From Clostridiales bacterium DTU070 (GTDB lineage Bacteria > Bacillota > Clostridia > DSM-8532): DNA of 64,000 nt. The DNA lies in contig LFSH01000062.1 in NCBI GenBank assembly GCA_001513105.1, positions 1 through 64,000 of the forward strand, given 5' to 3'. Positions 1 through 9,634 of the stretch are shown here, in pieces. Both the position numbers and the translations under genes were made by a program. Position 1 is the stretch's first letter. Every line of letters starts with the position of its first letter. The notes under the pieces are model-generated. The model searched no databases, was not told where the DNA came from, and was given only the letters and a program-made list of their open reading frames with translations.

Positions 1-17
1 CAAGGTCTAATTCAGTA

Positions 18-46
18 TTGCATTTTTTGGATACTTATAATATAAT
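18..46 (+). promoter_or_regulatory. Sigma-A-type promoter of the mannan locus
   Basis: TTGCAT (18-23), a 17-base spacer and a perfect TATAAT (41-46) stand about 65 bases before the first gene of the locus. Transcription should start near 53. The initially transcribed region carries four ATGCA words at 51, 63, 75 and 85, which could be an operator. Confidence 0.7.
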
Positions 47-110
47 ACAAATGCAAAGCAAAATGCATCAAGAAATGCACTAAAATGCACAATCAAAGAG
101 GTAACCAGGA

Positions 111-3062
111 ATGATTAAATCAGTTGGATGGAAGTACTTCGCATTAATTGCATTTCTAATAGCCTCGATCCTTACCGGTATGGTGGAACTGCGACAGACA
201 GCCGCCGCAAGAACCGATCTTTCTGTCGATGAATTCAGGGAGCAACTGAACTGGATTAATATTGACGGCATAACCTACAAGGATTATGTTGAGTTATATA
301 ATTTTGCAGAAAGGCCTGATGCAGAATATATAATCGATGCAGAGGACTATGTCCGTACAGAGGGTATGGAAATACTGAAATATCCGGATTTTGAAGGAAT
401 GGCAGGCACTTCGGTATATACCGGGGAAAAGGGCTTGATCGAATATGAAGTGTACATAGAAGAAGAGGGTTTTTACGACATATCGGTTGTTTATTACCCG
501 GTAGAAGGCAAAAGCGCAGCCATTCAGCGGGCCGTATTCATAGACGGGAAACTGCCGTACAGGGAACTTGCACTGGTGGAGTTCTCAAGGATGTTTGTCA
601 ACGAACGTGATGAATGGCAGAGAGACAACAGGGGAAATGACCTTAAACCAAGGCAGATCGAAGCACCGATGTGGATTACAGGCTACTGCTATGACAGCAA
701 TGGATATGAAACAAGGGAGCTCTCGGTTTACTTCGAAAAAGGTAATCATACCATTACTTTATTTTCCCTGCGGGAACCCATGCTTCTTAGAAGAATTATT
801 CTGAACAATTCCGAGGATGTACTTCGGTACAACAAGGTCAAGGAAAAATACGACGCCGAGGGAGCTGGCGACACATCAAATCACTTGATCCGTATTGAAG
901 CTGAAAACGCAGCGAGAAAATCATCCCCGATGCTGTATCCTACGCAGGACAGGTCTTCACCCACTGTGTACCCGTATGACGCGAAAGAGCTGAGAAACAA
1001 TACAATAGGAAGCAACGGGAACTGGAAGGTTGTAGGACAGTGGATTGAATGGGATTTTGAAATACCCGAAAGCGGATATTATTATATAACGCTTCATGCA
1101 AGGCAGAACTTTGTAAGAGGCATCTATACATCAAGAAAAATAACCATCGACGGGAAAGTACCCTTTGAGGAAATGAGCGATTACGGGTTCAGGTACGACA
1201 GCAGGTGGAGGATGATAACCCTGAAGGACCCTGACGGTGAAAACTATAGATTCTATCTTGAGAAAGGAAAACATGTTCTCAGGATGGAGGTGGTTTTAGG
1301 GGAGTTTTCGCATATTGTGGGCAGGGTTCAGGAAATTGTCAGGAATCTAAACGCAATCTACCGCAAGGTTATCCGTATTACAGGAGTGTCGCCCGATAAG
1401 TACAGGGATTATCATATAGAAAAAAACATACCAGGTATAGTGGATGAGCTTATTGCCGAAAGAGACAGTTTAATGACAGCAATAGATGAATTAAAGGCTG
1501 TTGCAGGAACAGGAAGCGATCGTGAGGCGGCGCTGAATACCATGGTAAGGCAGCTGAATTATGTTATTGATGACGTTGAACGGCTGCCGAAGATCCTGGC
1601 CTCTTTCAAAATGGATATAAGCGCGTTGGGAAACTGGATTACCGGTGTGCTGGAACAGCCCCTTGCACTGGATACCATCTACATCCATTCACCCGATACG
1701 GAAGTGCCCCGGACAAACGATTCCTTATGGGCACGGATTGTACATACTGTCAAGTCATTGTTTTATTCATTTGTAATTGACTATAATTCCATAGGCAATG
1801 TGGCGGAAGAAGGGGAAGATGTAAGGACAATCACCGTCTGGATTGGTTCAGGGCGGGATCAGGCAAATGTTCTCAAATCCTTAATCGATGAAACCTTTAC
1901 ACCGAATACCAATATTAATGTAAATCTTGTACTGGTGGATATGGGTATGCTGCTGCAAGCCACTCTTGCAGGGCAGGGGCCCGATGTGGCGGTCCAGGTT
2001 TCAAACGATATACCCGTTAATTATGGAATGAGAAATGCCGTTGTGGATTTGTCCCAGTTCCCTGATCTAAACGAAGTACGGAAGATCTTCCGTGAAAGTG
2101 CCATGGTTCCTTATGAATTTGACGGCCGTGTTTTTGGTCTGCCCGAGACCGAAACCTGCCTGATGATGTTTTACAGGAAGGACATACTGGATGAACTGGG
2201 CCTGAAGGTACCGGTGACATGGGACGAAATGAAGGCCGCTCTTTCGGTGCTCAGTAAAAACCAAATGGATGTCGGAATGCTGCCGACAAACATATCACCC
2301 CAGCTGGCCGAGCAGGTCTTTGCCATGTTGCTGTATCAGCACGGAGGCCGGTATTACAACGAGGATGCTACCGCTTCAGCCCTGGACAGCGATATAGCGG
2401 TCAGGGCATTCAAGGAGTATTGCAAATTCTATACCGATTACAGGCTCGACAGGGAAACACCGGTTGATCAGCGGTTCAGAAACGGGGAAGCGCCTATTGT
2501 GATAGCTGATTATACACTGTATAACCAGCTCCAGGTATCGGCACCAGATATCAAGGGTTTATGGGGATTCACAATGGTTCCGGGTACTGTGCGCGACGAC
2601 GGAACGGTTGACCATTCGGTAACGAGTACCGGATCTGCTGCTATTATAATGAGCCAGGCAAAGGATAAAGAAGCAGCATGGGAATTTCTGAAATGGTGGG
2701 TTTCCACAGAAACCCAGGTTCAGTACGGCCGTGAAATGGAAGCATTGATGGGTGCTGCTGCCCGGCATCCCACTGCAAATACAGAGGCATTCGAGAGGCT
2801 GCCGTGGCCTACTGAGGATTATGAAGCCCTGAAGAATCAGTTCAGCTGGATGAAAGGTATACCCCAGGTACCTGGCAGCTATTATTCATGGCGAAACGTC
2901 AACAACGCATTTTACAGGGTTGTTATTGCAGAGGACAAAAACAAAATGCAGCCCAGGGAAGCTCTGACGGAATATGTGAGATATATCAACGACGAGATAA
3001 CCTTCAAGAGGAAGGAATTCGGTCTGCCAACAGCTGAGGATTTAAGGGAGAGAGCAAAGTGA
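111..3062 (+). CDS. Giant extracellular solute-binding protein with carbohydrate-binding-like domains
   Basis: This is a sugar ABC transporter binding protein of 983 aa, about twice the usual 420-500 aa. An N-terminal hydrophobic segment (about residues 8-24) acts as signal peptide or anchor; no lipobox cysteine is seen. Two beta-rich modules beginning near residues 73 (IIDAEDY) and 258 (IRIEAEN) resemble the CBM6/35-like domains of mannan enzymes. A helical linker (about 410-540) follows. From about residue 573 a family 1 binding-protein fold runs to the end (GQGPDVAVQ, FYRKDILDELG). The SD gaggt lies just before the ATG. The stop overlaps the GTG of the first permease, so the two are translationally coupled. 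The extra modules suggest the protein captures polymer or long oligosaccharide at the cell surface. The beta-mannan specificity is inferred from GH26 and GH130 downstream, not from the binding domain. Confidence 0.85.
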   Translation: MIKSVGWKYFALIAFLIASILTGMVELRQTAAARTDLSVDEFREQLNWINIDGITYKDYVELYNFAERPDAEYIIDAEDYVRTEGMEILKYPDFEGMAGTSVYTGEKGLIEYEVYIEEEGFYDISVVYYPVEGKSAAIQRAVFIDGKLPYRELALVEFSRMFVNERDEWQRDNRGNDLKPRQIEAPMWITGYCYDSNGYETRELSVYFEKGNHTITLFSLREPMLLRRIILNNSEDVLRYNKVKEKYDAEGAGDTSNHLIRIEAENAARKSSPMLYPTQDRSSPTVYPYDAKELRNNTIGSNGNWKVVGQWIEWDFEIPESGYYYITLHARQNFVRGIYTSRKITIDGKVPFEEMSDYGFRYDSRWRMITLKDPDGENYRFYLEKGKHVLRMEVVLGEFSHIVGRVQEIVRNLNAIYRKVIRITGVSPDKYRDYHIEKNIPGIVDELIAERDSLMTAIDELKAVAGTGSDREAALNTMVRQLNYVIDDVERLPKILASFKMDISALGNWITGVLEQPLALDTIYIHSPDTEVPRTNDSLWARIVHTVKSLFYSFVIDYNSIGNVAEEGEDVRTITVWIGSGRDQANVLKSLIDETFTPNTNINVNLVLVDMGMLLQATLAGQGPDVAVQVSNDIPVNYGMRNAVVDLSQFPDLNEVRKIFRESAMVPYEFDGRVFGLPETETCLMMFYRKDILDELGLKVPVTWDEMKAALSVLSKNQMDVGMLPTNISPQLAEQVFAMLLYQHGGRYYNEDATASALDSDIAVRAFKEYCKFYTDYRLDRETPVDQRFRNGEAPIVIADYTLYNQLQVSAPDIKGLWGFTMVPGTVRDDGTVDHSVTSTGSAAIIMSQAKDKEAAWEFLKWWVSTETQVQYGREMEALMGAAARHPTANTEAFERLPWPTEDYEALKNQFSWMKGIPQVPGSYYSWRNVNNAFYRVVIAEDKNKMQPREALTEYVRYINDEITFKRKEFGLPTAEDLRERAK

Positions 3063-4036
3063 AAGACGTGGGAATCAATGCAAATGTTGAACAATCCGGC
3101 AAAACGGTTTCACGTGATGCCGCTAAGCTGAAATCTGCCGGGGAATGGTCATTAATCAGCAGAATAAAGAAGAATAAAGCCTCCTATGTTTTGATAGCTC
3201 CGTACTTTATTCTTTTCTTTGCCTTTACCGTATTGCCCGTTACCATGTCTATTACCTTAAGTTTTACCAGTTTTAACGTGTTGGAACCGCCTGTATTCAT
3301 AGGCTGGGATAATTACATAAGATTATTTCTTAACGATGACATATTCAGGATTGCAATAAGAAATACATTGATATTTGCTGTCATAACGGGCCCTGTCAGT
3401 TACTTCATGTGCCTTCTTTTTGCATGGATTATCAACGAGTTCAGGGGAAAACTCAGGGCTTTTATAACATTGATTTTCTATGCCCCGTCAATTTCAGGAA
3501 ATGCCTATGTGGTATGGAACCTGATACTGAGGGGTGACAAATACGGCATACTTAACGGAATCCTGCTTGGGCTTGATCTCTTAAATGAGCCTGTTATATG
3601 GATGAAAACCGAAAAGTATGTACTGATGTTTTTGATTATCGTTCAGCTGTGGCTAAGTCTCGGAACTGGATTTCTGACATTTATTGCCGGGCTTCAGACG
3701 ATAGACAAGACATTGTATGAGGCTGCGGCGATAGACGGAATAAAGAACAGGTGGCAGGAACTGTGGTATGTTACGCTTCCTTCAATGAAACCGCAGTTGC
3801 TGTTTGGAGCGGTAATGCAGATTACCCAGTCTTTTGCCGTTGCAGATATATCCATCCAGCTGGCGGGCAACCCCAGTGTCAACTATGCAGGTACCACTAT
3901 CGTCACTCACCTTTTGGACTACGGCTCAATAAGGTACGAAATGGGTTATGCTTCTGCAATAGCCACTGTATTGTTCATTCTTATGGTCGGATCAAACAGG
4001 ATTGTACAGAAATTACTGAGGAAGGTAGGGAACTGA
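3059..4036 (+). CDS. Sugar ABC transporter permease (LplB/UgpA type)
   Basis: This is an integral membrane subunit of a carbohydrate uptake ABC transporter (325 aa). It has a cytosolic N-terminus of about 45 residues and then six predicted membrane segments starting at SYVLIAPYFILFFAF. The EAA loop that contacts the ATPase is visible as LYEAAAIDG...LPSMKP around residues 220-245. The start is GTG and overlaps the last 4 bases of the binding-protein gene. It pairs with the permease that follows by a 1-base gap, which together make the heterodimeric channel. No ATPase gene is nearby, as is usual for transporters that share an MsmX-type ATPase. The substrate is probably a manno-oligosaccharide, inferred from context. 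Confidence 0.9.
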   Translation: MKDVGINANVEQSGKTVSRDAAKLKSAGEWSLISRIKKNKASYVLIAPYFILFFAFTVLPVTMSITLSFTSFNVLEPPVFIGWDNYIRLFLNDDIFRIAIRNTLIFAVITGPVSYFMCLLFAWIINEFRGKLRAFITLIFYAPSISGNAYVVWNLILRGDKYGILNGILLGLDLLNEPVIWMKTEKYVLMFLIIVQLWLSLGTGFLTFIAGLQTIDKTLYEAAAIDGIKNRWQELWYVTLPSMKPQLLFGAVMQITQSFAVADISIQLAGNPSVNYAGTTIVTHLLDYGSIRYEMGYASAIATVLFILMVGSNRIVQKLLRKVGN

Positions 4037-4037
4037 C

Positions 4038-4931
4038 GTGCGGGGGACCGGTAAAGGCGGAAAAAAACTGCATGTAAAACATAAAAGGCGCACAGGCTTA
4101 AACCGTTCCATGGCAGGGAACGTGACGCTGTTCATATTCATGGGAATCTGCGGTGTGTTTATGGCAGTACCGCTGATTTTTGTTGTAAGCAATGCCTTCA
4201 AGCCTCTGGATGAACTGTTCCGCTATCCGCCGAGACTGTTTCCAAGGAACCCCAGCCTGGACAATTTTGCCGATCTCAAGGTATTGATGTCAAACTCCTG
4301 GGTACCGTTCAGCAGGTATATCATGAATACCATAATAATCACAGGGGGAGGAACGCTCGGGCATGTAATCGTGGCTTCAATGGCTGCGTACCCGCTGGCA
4401 AAGCATGATTTTCCCGGAAGGAAACTTCTGTTCAGCATAGTCGTTTTGTCACTGATGTTTACATGGCAGGTAACCCAGGTACCGAATTACCTGATTATAT
4501 CGAAATTGGGCATAAACAACACGTATCTGGCGGTAATTCTTCCCGCGTTTTCTTACGGCCTTGGATTGTACCTGATGAAACAGTTCATGGAACAGATTCC
4601 CGATTCTCTGATAGAATCAGCAAGGCTGGACGGTGCAAGCGAATACAGGATTTATCTTTCCATTATCATGCCGAATGTGAAGCCTGCATGGCTGACTTTG
4701 GCAGTATTGCAGTTTCAGACAATGTGGGGCAATACAGGAAGCCAGTTTCTGCGGGATGAACAGTTAAAACCGCTGCAGTATGCGCTGCTTCAGATTGTAA
4801 ACAGCGGGCCTGCAAGGCAGGGAGCGGCTGCTGTCGTAACACTGATAATTGCCGCCATCCCGATTACTTTCTTTATCATATGCCAGAGCAGTATTATCGA
4901 AACCATGACCACATCAGGCATGAAGGATTAG
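4038..4931 (+). CDS. Sugar ABC transporter permease (LplC/UgpE type)
   Basis: This is the second channel subunit of the first transporter (297 aa). Six membrane segments are predicted, the first near residues 28-50. The EAA loop reads IESARLDGASEYRIY...IMPNVKP around residues 195-220. The start is GTG, one base after the stop of its partner. The protein ends with the IETMTTSGMKD tail typical of this subfamily, in which the last residues carry the conserved glycine-Met-Lys end. It is co-transcribed with the NHL protein gene 9 bases downstream, which suggests that protein serves the same uptake system. Confidence 0.9.
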   Translation: MRGTGKGGKKLHVKHKRRTGLNRSMAGNVTLFIFMGICGVFMAVPLIFVVSNAFKPLDELFRYPPRLFPRNPSLDNFADLKVLMSNSWVPFSRYIMNTIIITGGGTLGHVIVASMAAYPLAKHDFPGRKLLFSIVVLSLMFTWQVTQVPNYLIISKLGINNTYLAVILPAFSYGLGLYLMKQFMEQIPDSLIESARLDGASEYRIYLSIIMPNVKPAWLTLAVLQFQTMWGNTGSQFLRDEQLKPLQYALLQIVNSGPARQGAAAVVTLIIAAIPITFFIICQSSIIETMTTSGMKD

Positions 4932-4940
4932 GGGAAAACT

Positions 4941-6437
4941 ATGAAACGAAGAAGTCTTTGGCTGTTTATTGTTATCTTAATAATGCTGCTGAACTGTACC
5001 CCGGTTTCGGCGGTTTCACGCGTTCCCTATCATACCTATAATTACGATTACTGGGAGTATATCTACTATACACCGGCAGCATACATACCTGCAGGAAATG
5101 TTTCTGGGACAAATACTGGCGTCGGGGCTTTCAGCAATCCCCAGGACATATTTACGGCTGAGGATGGGAAAATCTATGTTGCCGATACAGGGAACAACCG
5201 AATTGTAGTGCTTAACCCGGACATGAAATCCGGGCGTGTCATTGACAGCTTTGAAAACAACGGTAAGCAGGATACTTTCAAATCACCCCATGGTGTATAT
5301 GTTACTTCCGACAACAAGGTGTATATAGCCGATACTGAGAATTTCCGGGTGGTTGTGCTGAATGAAGACGGCTCTCTGGACAGGATTATCAGTAACCCGA
5401 CATCCGAAGTATTGGCAGAGGATTTTGTATTTTCTCCCCTGAAAGTAGTTGCCGATTATGCTGAAAGGGTTTATGTCGTTGCCAAAAACATGTTCCAGGG
5501 GATCATGGCCTTTGACGAAAACGGCAATTTCACCGGATTTATTGGAACAATCAATGTTACCATTACAACCTATGAAAAAATATGGAGAAGACTGTCCACG
5601 AAAACCCAGAGGGAAAAGCAGATTCAGTTTATTCCCACCGAATTTACAGGCCTTGATATAGATGAAGACGGATTTGTATATGCTACGAATATTGATGCGA
5701 AAGGAAAGCAGTCTGTCAGGAAACTTAACCCGAAAGGCCAGGATGTTATCAAAAAGAGTAAACGCAGCGTCAGCGGCGAAGTTCCGTTAAGCGGGGATTT
5801 GTACTGGAGAATGCAGGGGGACTATTCGGGTGCGTCAAGGATCGTGGACGTAGTATACAGGGGCAATGGTATTTATTCGATCCTGGACATAAACAGGGGA
5901 CGGATATTTACCTATGATGACGAAGGAAACCTTCTGTATATTTTCGGAGGAAGGGGAAGCCAGGAAGGCACCTTCAAGAATCCTGCGGCGATAGAGGCCG
6001 TCGGTGACAAGATCCTCGTGCTGGACGCATACCGAGGCGAGATCATGACTTTCAGCGCAACAAGATACGGAAATCTCATTAATAAAGCTGTGAGCCTCAG
6101 GTATGACGGTGATGAGGCCTCTGCAGTGGAATTATGGAAACAGGTACTGGAACTTGACTCTAATTTCGAACTGGCGTATATCGGTATCGGAAAATCATAC
6201 CTTGCCGCCGGGGACAACAGAAAGGCGATGGAATACTTCAGGTTGGGAATGGACAGGGAGTATTACTCCATTGCGTATAAAAGATACAGGGATGACATAC
6301 TCGAGGACAATCTCGGCTATATACTTACAGCCGTTGTTGTTCTGGCAGCAATCAGGATAGCAGTGTCCCGGCTGAGAAAAGTAAGTGCAGTAAAAGCGGG
6401 AAGGAGGCCTGCAGCATGCTTAAGAAGGAGAAGCTGA
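4941..6437 (+). CDS. Secreted NHL-repeat/TPR protein with C-terminal membrane anchor
   Basis: A 498-aa protein with a signal peptide (hydrophobic core about residues 5-25). Several NHL beta-propeller repeats follow; the clearest are near residues 62-95 (VADTGNNRIVVLNPD) and 105-140 (IADTENFRVVVLNEDG), with another near 330-350 before the propeller closes. A short TPR-like helical hairpin covers about 387-450 (AVELWKQVLELDSNFELAYIG). A membrane helix (about 456-478) and a basic tail (RRPAACLRRRS) follow. The topology suggests an outside propeller and TPR anchored by its C-terminus. Its end overlaps the next gene by 22 bases. NHL propellers bind proteins, sugars or RNA; the ligand here is unknown. 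It sits inside a mannan transporter locus, so a scaffold or sensor role is an inference only. Confidence 0.8.
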   Translation: MKRRSLWLFIVILIMLLNCTPVSAVSRVPYHTYNYDYWEYIYYTPAAYIPAGNVSGTNTGVGAFSNPQDIFTAEDGKIYVADTGNNRIVVLNPDMKSGRVIDSFENNGKQDTFKSPHGVYVTSDNKVYIADTENFRVVVLNEDGSLDRIISNPTSEVLAEDFVFSPLKVVADYAERVYVVAKNMFQGIMAFDENGNFTGFIGTINVTITTYEKIWRRLSTKTQREKQIQFIPTEFTGLDIDEDGFVYATNIDAKGKQSVRKLNPKGQDVIKKSKRSVSGEVPLSGDLYWRMQGDYSGASRIVDVVYRGNGIYSILDINRGRIFTYDDEGNLLYIFGGRGSQEGTFKNPAAIEAVGDKILVLDAYRGEIMTFSATRYGNLINKAVSLRYDGDEASAVELWKQVLELDSNFELAYIGIGKSYLAAGDNRKAMEYFRLGMDREYYSIAYKRYRDDILEDNLGYILTAVVVLAAIRIAVSRLRKVSAVKAGRRPAACLRRRS

Positions 6438-7039
6438 AGTACCCTTTTTATGTCCTGTTTCATCCCTTTGACGGCTTTTATGAAATAAGGCACAGGGAAA
6501 AAGGAAGCGTTTTAGTAGCGTTATTGATGGTTTTTCTGTTCGGCTTGTCCTTTTCAATAAACAGGAGATACGCAGGTTTTGTGGTGAACTTTGTAAATCC
6601 CCGTTCTGTTGACACCAGGTCCGAAGTTTTGGGCATATTTGCTGCCGTGTTTCTGTTTGCATGTTCGAACTGGTCGGTCACCTGCCTTATGGAAGGTGAA
6701 GGCAGGTTCAAGGACATACTTACGGTTATCGGGTACTCTCTGCTTCCTATGGTGCTTACTCTGATACCCGCTACAGTTCTTTCCTGGTTCATTGCAAGCA
6801 ACGAGGAAGGACTGTACTACCTGGTTATCAATGCGGCTGCGATATTCACCGTTATTCTGATGGTAATCGGGATTATGACAGTTCACAACTATTCATTCGG
6901 AAAGACCCTAATAACATTGTTTATCAGTTTTATAGCGCTTTTGATAATAATTTTTATTATACTTTTGCTGGTTTATCTGCTTCAGCAGGTTTATATGTTC
7001 TTTTACAGTCTTTACACTGAAATAATTCTTAAGTTGTAG
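6416..7039 (+). CDS. Yip1-domain-like polytopic membrane protein
   Basis: A 207-aa membrane protein with five predicted helices: roughly residues 30-47, 74-92, 100-125, 132-156 and 160-190. The YPFYVLFHPFDGFYEIRHR start and the loop before the first helix are typical of bacterial Yip1 (PF04893) proteins. Its start lies within the 3' end of the NHL gene (22-base overlap), behind the SD ggagg at 6403-6407. The function of bacterial Yip1 proteins is not established. The tight coupling to the NHL/TPR gene and to the following anchored protein suggests the three form a membrane assembly. Confidence 0.7.
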   Translation: MLKKEKLKYPFYVLFHPFDGFYEIRHREKGSVLVALLMVFLFGLSFSINRRYAGFVVNFVNPRSVDTRSEVLGIFAAVFLFACSNWSVTCLMEGEGRFKDILTVIGYSLLPMVLTLIPATVLSWFIASNEEGLYYLVINAAAIFTVILMVIGIMTVHNYSFGKTLITLFISFIALLIIIFIILLLVYLLQQVYMFFYSLYTEIILKL

Positions 7040-7048
7040 GTGGGCGGA

Positions 7049-9634
7049 ATGGCAGACAGAAAAAGAAAAATATACACTGTTTTAATTATATCGGTTGTTC
7101 TCGCTCTGCTGGGATATGCATCCTATATTTGCCTGCATTATTTCTTTTACATGGAGTACAGGGCGTGCCTGTCGGGCTATGACTATGAAGAGGGTAAGGA
7201 GTTTGTTCCGCTGGATGACAAAAATCCTTTGGTTGACGGAATGGTCCTGGTTGCTGAAAACGATGTACTGAAACTCTACACCAATACCAGGACCACCGAG
7301 ATAGCCGTGTTTGATAAAAGAAGCGGACAGATAGCCTACTCAAATCCTCCTGACAGGGAAGAAGACAAGATCGCCGGTGGAAGGAACAAAACCGCCCTGA
7401 ATTCCCAGTTGGCGGTTACATACTACGATTCCGGCATGACGCGGGCTACAATGTACAATTATGATTACAGCGTCACAAGAGGCCAGTTTGAAATCGAGGG
7501 TCTCGAAAACGGAATCAGGTACGTATATTTGCTGGGTAACCTCGACAGTCCTACAGGTATTGTTCCAGTATATATAACCAGTGAAAGGCTGGAAGAGAAG
7601 GTACTGAGCAACCTGGACGCAGCCGATGCCAATACGGTCAGAAGCAGCTACCGTGAATCGGAGACCCTCGAGGGATTTCTTGAGCTTACAGCAGGGGTAA
7701 AAGCCAGCAGGATCGGTATCCAGAGACTGAACAGGATATTTGAACAGGCAGGCTATACCCAGGAAGATTTCTATTATGATGCCGAAATGGCATCAAGCGG
7801 AGAATTCCAGGAACCGACCACCTTTACCGTTCCGGTCGAATACCGCCTTGAAGGGGATAAGCTGAAGGTATCCGTTCCGTCGGAGTATATAAAGGAAACG
7901 GGCAGTGGAAAGATTGAAAGAATTGACCTGCTCAGCTTCTTCGGTGCCGCAGGACCCGATGAAAAAGGCTATATTCTTGTTCCCAACGGCTCAGGATCGC
8001 TAATATATTTCAACAACGGAAAAAAAACAGAACGATACATGCAGTTTGTATATGGCGTTGATGAAACGGCACAGTCATATACCGTGGTTGAGGATACGGT
8101 CAACGCGATGATCCCTGTATTCGGAATAAAAAGGGAAAACAGCGCGATATTTGCAGAGATCACCGAAGGTGATACGCTGGCAGCCATAGTTGCTGATGTT
8201 TCAGGCAATATAAACAGTTATAACTATGTATACCCGTCTTTTCAGCTCAGGGGATCCGAAAGAGTGTCAGTATTCGGGGTCACCGGTGTATCGGCAGACC
8301 TGCCCACGCTTGAAAAAGACTTGTACGATGTAAACTATACCGTTACATATTCCTTTCTGGGAAAAGAGGATGCCAGCTATTCAGGCATGGCTAACTATTA
8401 CAGGAACGAACTGATAAACAGGGGCGTTCTTGCGGTACAGGAAGAAAAGCAGGATTCAATTCCTTTTTACCTGGATATTGTCGGAGGGGTTAAGCTGCAG
8501 AAAAGTTTTCTTGGCGTGCCTTATCTCGGTGTATTCCCTATGACCACTTTCGACGAGGCAGCAGCAATTGTCGATGCGTTTACAGAAAAGGGCATTACGA
8601 ATCTGAGGGTGAATTACCTGGGATGGTTTAACGGCGGTTACTACCATGATGCTCCTACAAAGGTGAAGGTTGAAGGAATCTTAGGCGGAAAGAGAAAACT
8701 TGAAGAACTGAACGGCAAACTCGCAGGGCTTGGAGCCAGGCTGTTCGGTGATGTGGCCTTTCAGAAGGTGTCCTTCGAAGCCGACAACTACAACTGGAAG
8801 CTGGAAAGTGCCCGGTATTATTCGGGTTACGTGGTTTCCCTCGGGCGCGTCAATCCTGCAACGCTAAGGCAAACAGGCGGGCTTGGTTACTTTGAGACAA
8901 ACTTCGACATAATATCCCCGAAGTTCCTTGTGCGGCATGTCGGCAAGTTCAGGGACAGGATTGAAAAGGTTGATATATCGGGTATTTCCCTGAGGGATTT
9001 GGGAAGTACCGTTGCATCTGACAAAAGGAGAAGCAATATTATCAACCGCCAGGAGGCAAAGCAGGTTGTAACCGGGCAGTTGCGGATCCTGGCAGAAACA
9101 AAGGACTACATAATGATTAGAAGCGGAAATGCATATTCATGGGCATATGCAACCGACCTTGCCGAAGTTCCTGCAAATCATAACCAGTTCTTTATAGTGG
9201 ATGAAGAAGTTCCGTTCTACCAGATGGTAATCCACGGGTGCATTGATTATGCCGGATATGCCGTTAACCTGAGCGACAGTTACGACAGGCAGGAAATAAT
9301 ACTCAGGATGATAGAGTTCGGATTATATCCCCGATTCACATTATCCTACAAGGACTCAAGCAATATCAAGTATTCGGGGCTTAACAGCCTCTACTCAACC
9401 CGGTATGAAATATGGCTTGAAGAGGCAGCGGATATTTACCGCGAAGTGAACGAAGCCCTGAAGCATACAACCAACAGTCCTATCACCGAGCACAGGATGA
9501 TCAGCCTAGGGGTAAAGAGAATTACCTATGACAATGGTGTTGTTATATATGTAAATGAAAACAATTCCGATGCGACTGCAGATAATATAACCGTGCCTGC
9601 CAGGGGTTATGTGCTTAAGGGGGTCGGGGAATGA
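7049..9634 (+). CDS. Membrane-anchored DUF5696-type protein
   Basis: An 861-aa protein with an N-terminal signal anchor (about residues 9-32, VLIISVVLALLGYASYICL) and a long extracytoplasmic part. The N-terminal half is beta-rich. The C-terminal half, from about residue 470 (FYLDIVGGV...TTFDEAAAIVDAF), has alternating strands and helices resembling a TIM-barrel glycosidase-like fold, with conserved aromatic and acidic patches (NYLGWFNGGYYHD). This matches my memory of the DUF5696 family in Paenibacillus and Clostridia sugar loci, where function is unknown. I chose ATG 7049 over the GTG at 7040 because aggtgg (7038-7043) is correctly spaced for it. The stop overlaps the ATG of the next permease as ATGA. 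It could be an uncharacterised glycosidase or a polysaccharide-binding partner of the transporters. Confidence 0.7.
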   Translation: MADRKRKIYTVLIISVVLALLGYASYICLHYFFYMEYRACLSGYDYEEGKEFVPLDDKNPLVDGMVLVAENDVLKLYTNTRTTEIAVFDKRSGQIAYSNPPDREEDKIAGGRNKTALNSQLAVTYYDSGMTRATMYNYDYSVTRGQFEIEGLENGIRYVYLLGNLDSPTGIVPVYITSERLEEKVLSNLDAADANTVRSSYRESETLEGFLELTAGVKASRIGIQRLNRIFEQAGYTQEDFYYDAEMASSGEFQEPTTFTVPVEYRLEGDKLKVSVPSEYIKETGSGKIERIDLLSFFGAAGPDEKGYILVPNGSGSLIYFNNGKKTERYMQFVYGVDETAQSYTVVEDTVNAMIPVFGIKRENSAIFAEITEGDTLAAIVADVSGNINSYNYVYPSFQLRGSERVSVFGVTGVSADLPTLEKDLYDVNYTVTYSFLGKEDASYSGMANYYRNELINRGVLAVQEEKQDSIPFYLDIVGGVKLQKSFLGVPYLGVFPMTTFDEAAAIVDAFTEKGITNLRVNYLGWFNGGYYHDAPTKVKVEGILGGKRKLEELNGKLAGLGARLFGDVAFQKVSFEADNYNWKLESARYYSGYVVSLGRVNPATLRQTGGLGYFETNFDIISPKFLVRHVGKFRDRIEKVDISGISLRDLGSTVASDKRRSNIINRQEAKQVVTGQLRILAETKDYIMIRSGNAYSWAYATDLAEVPANHNQFFIVDEEVPFYQMVIHGCIDYAGYAVNLSDSYDRQEIILRMIEFGLYPRFTLSYKDSSNIKYSGLNSLYSTRYEIWLEEAADIYREVNEALKHTTNSPITEHRMISLGVKRITYDNGVVIYVNENNSDATADNITVPARGYVLKGVGE

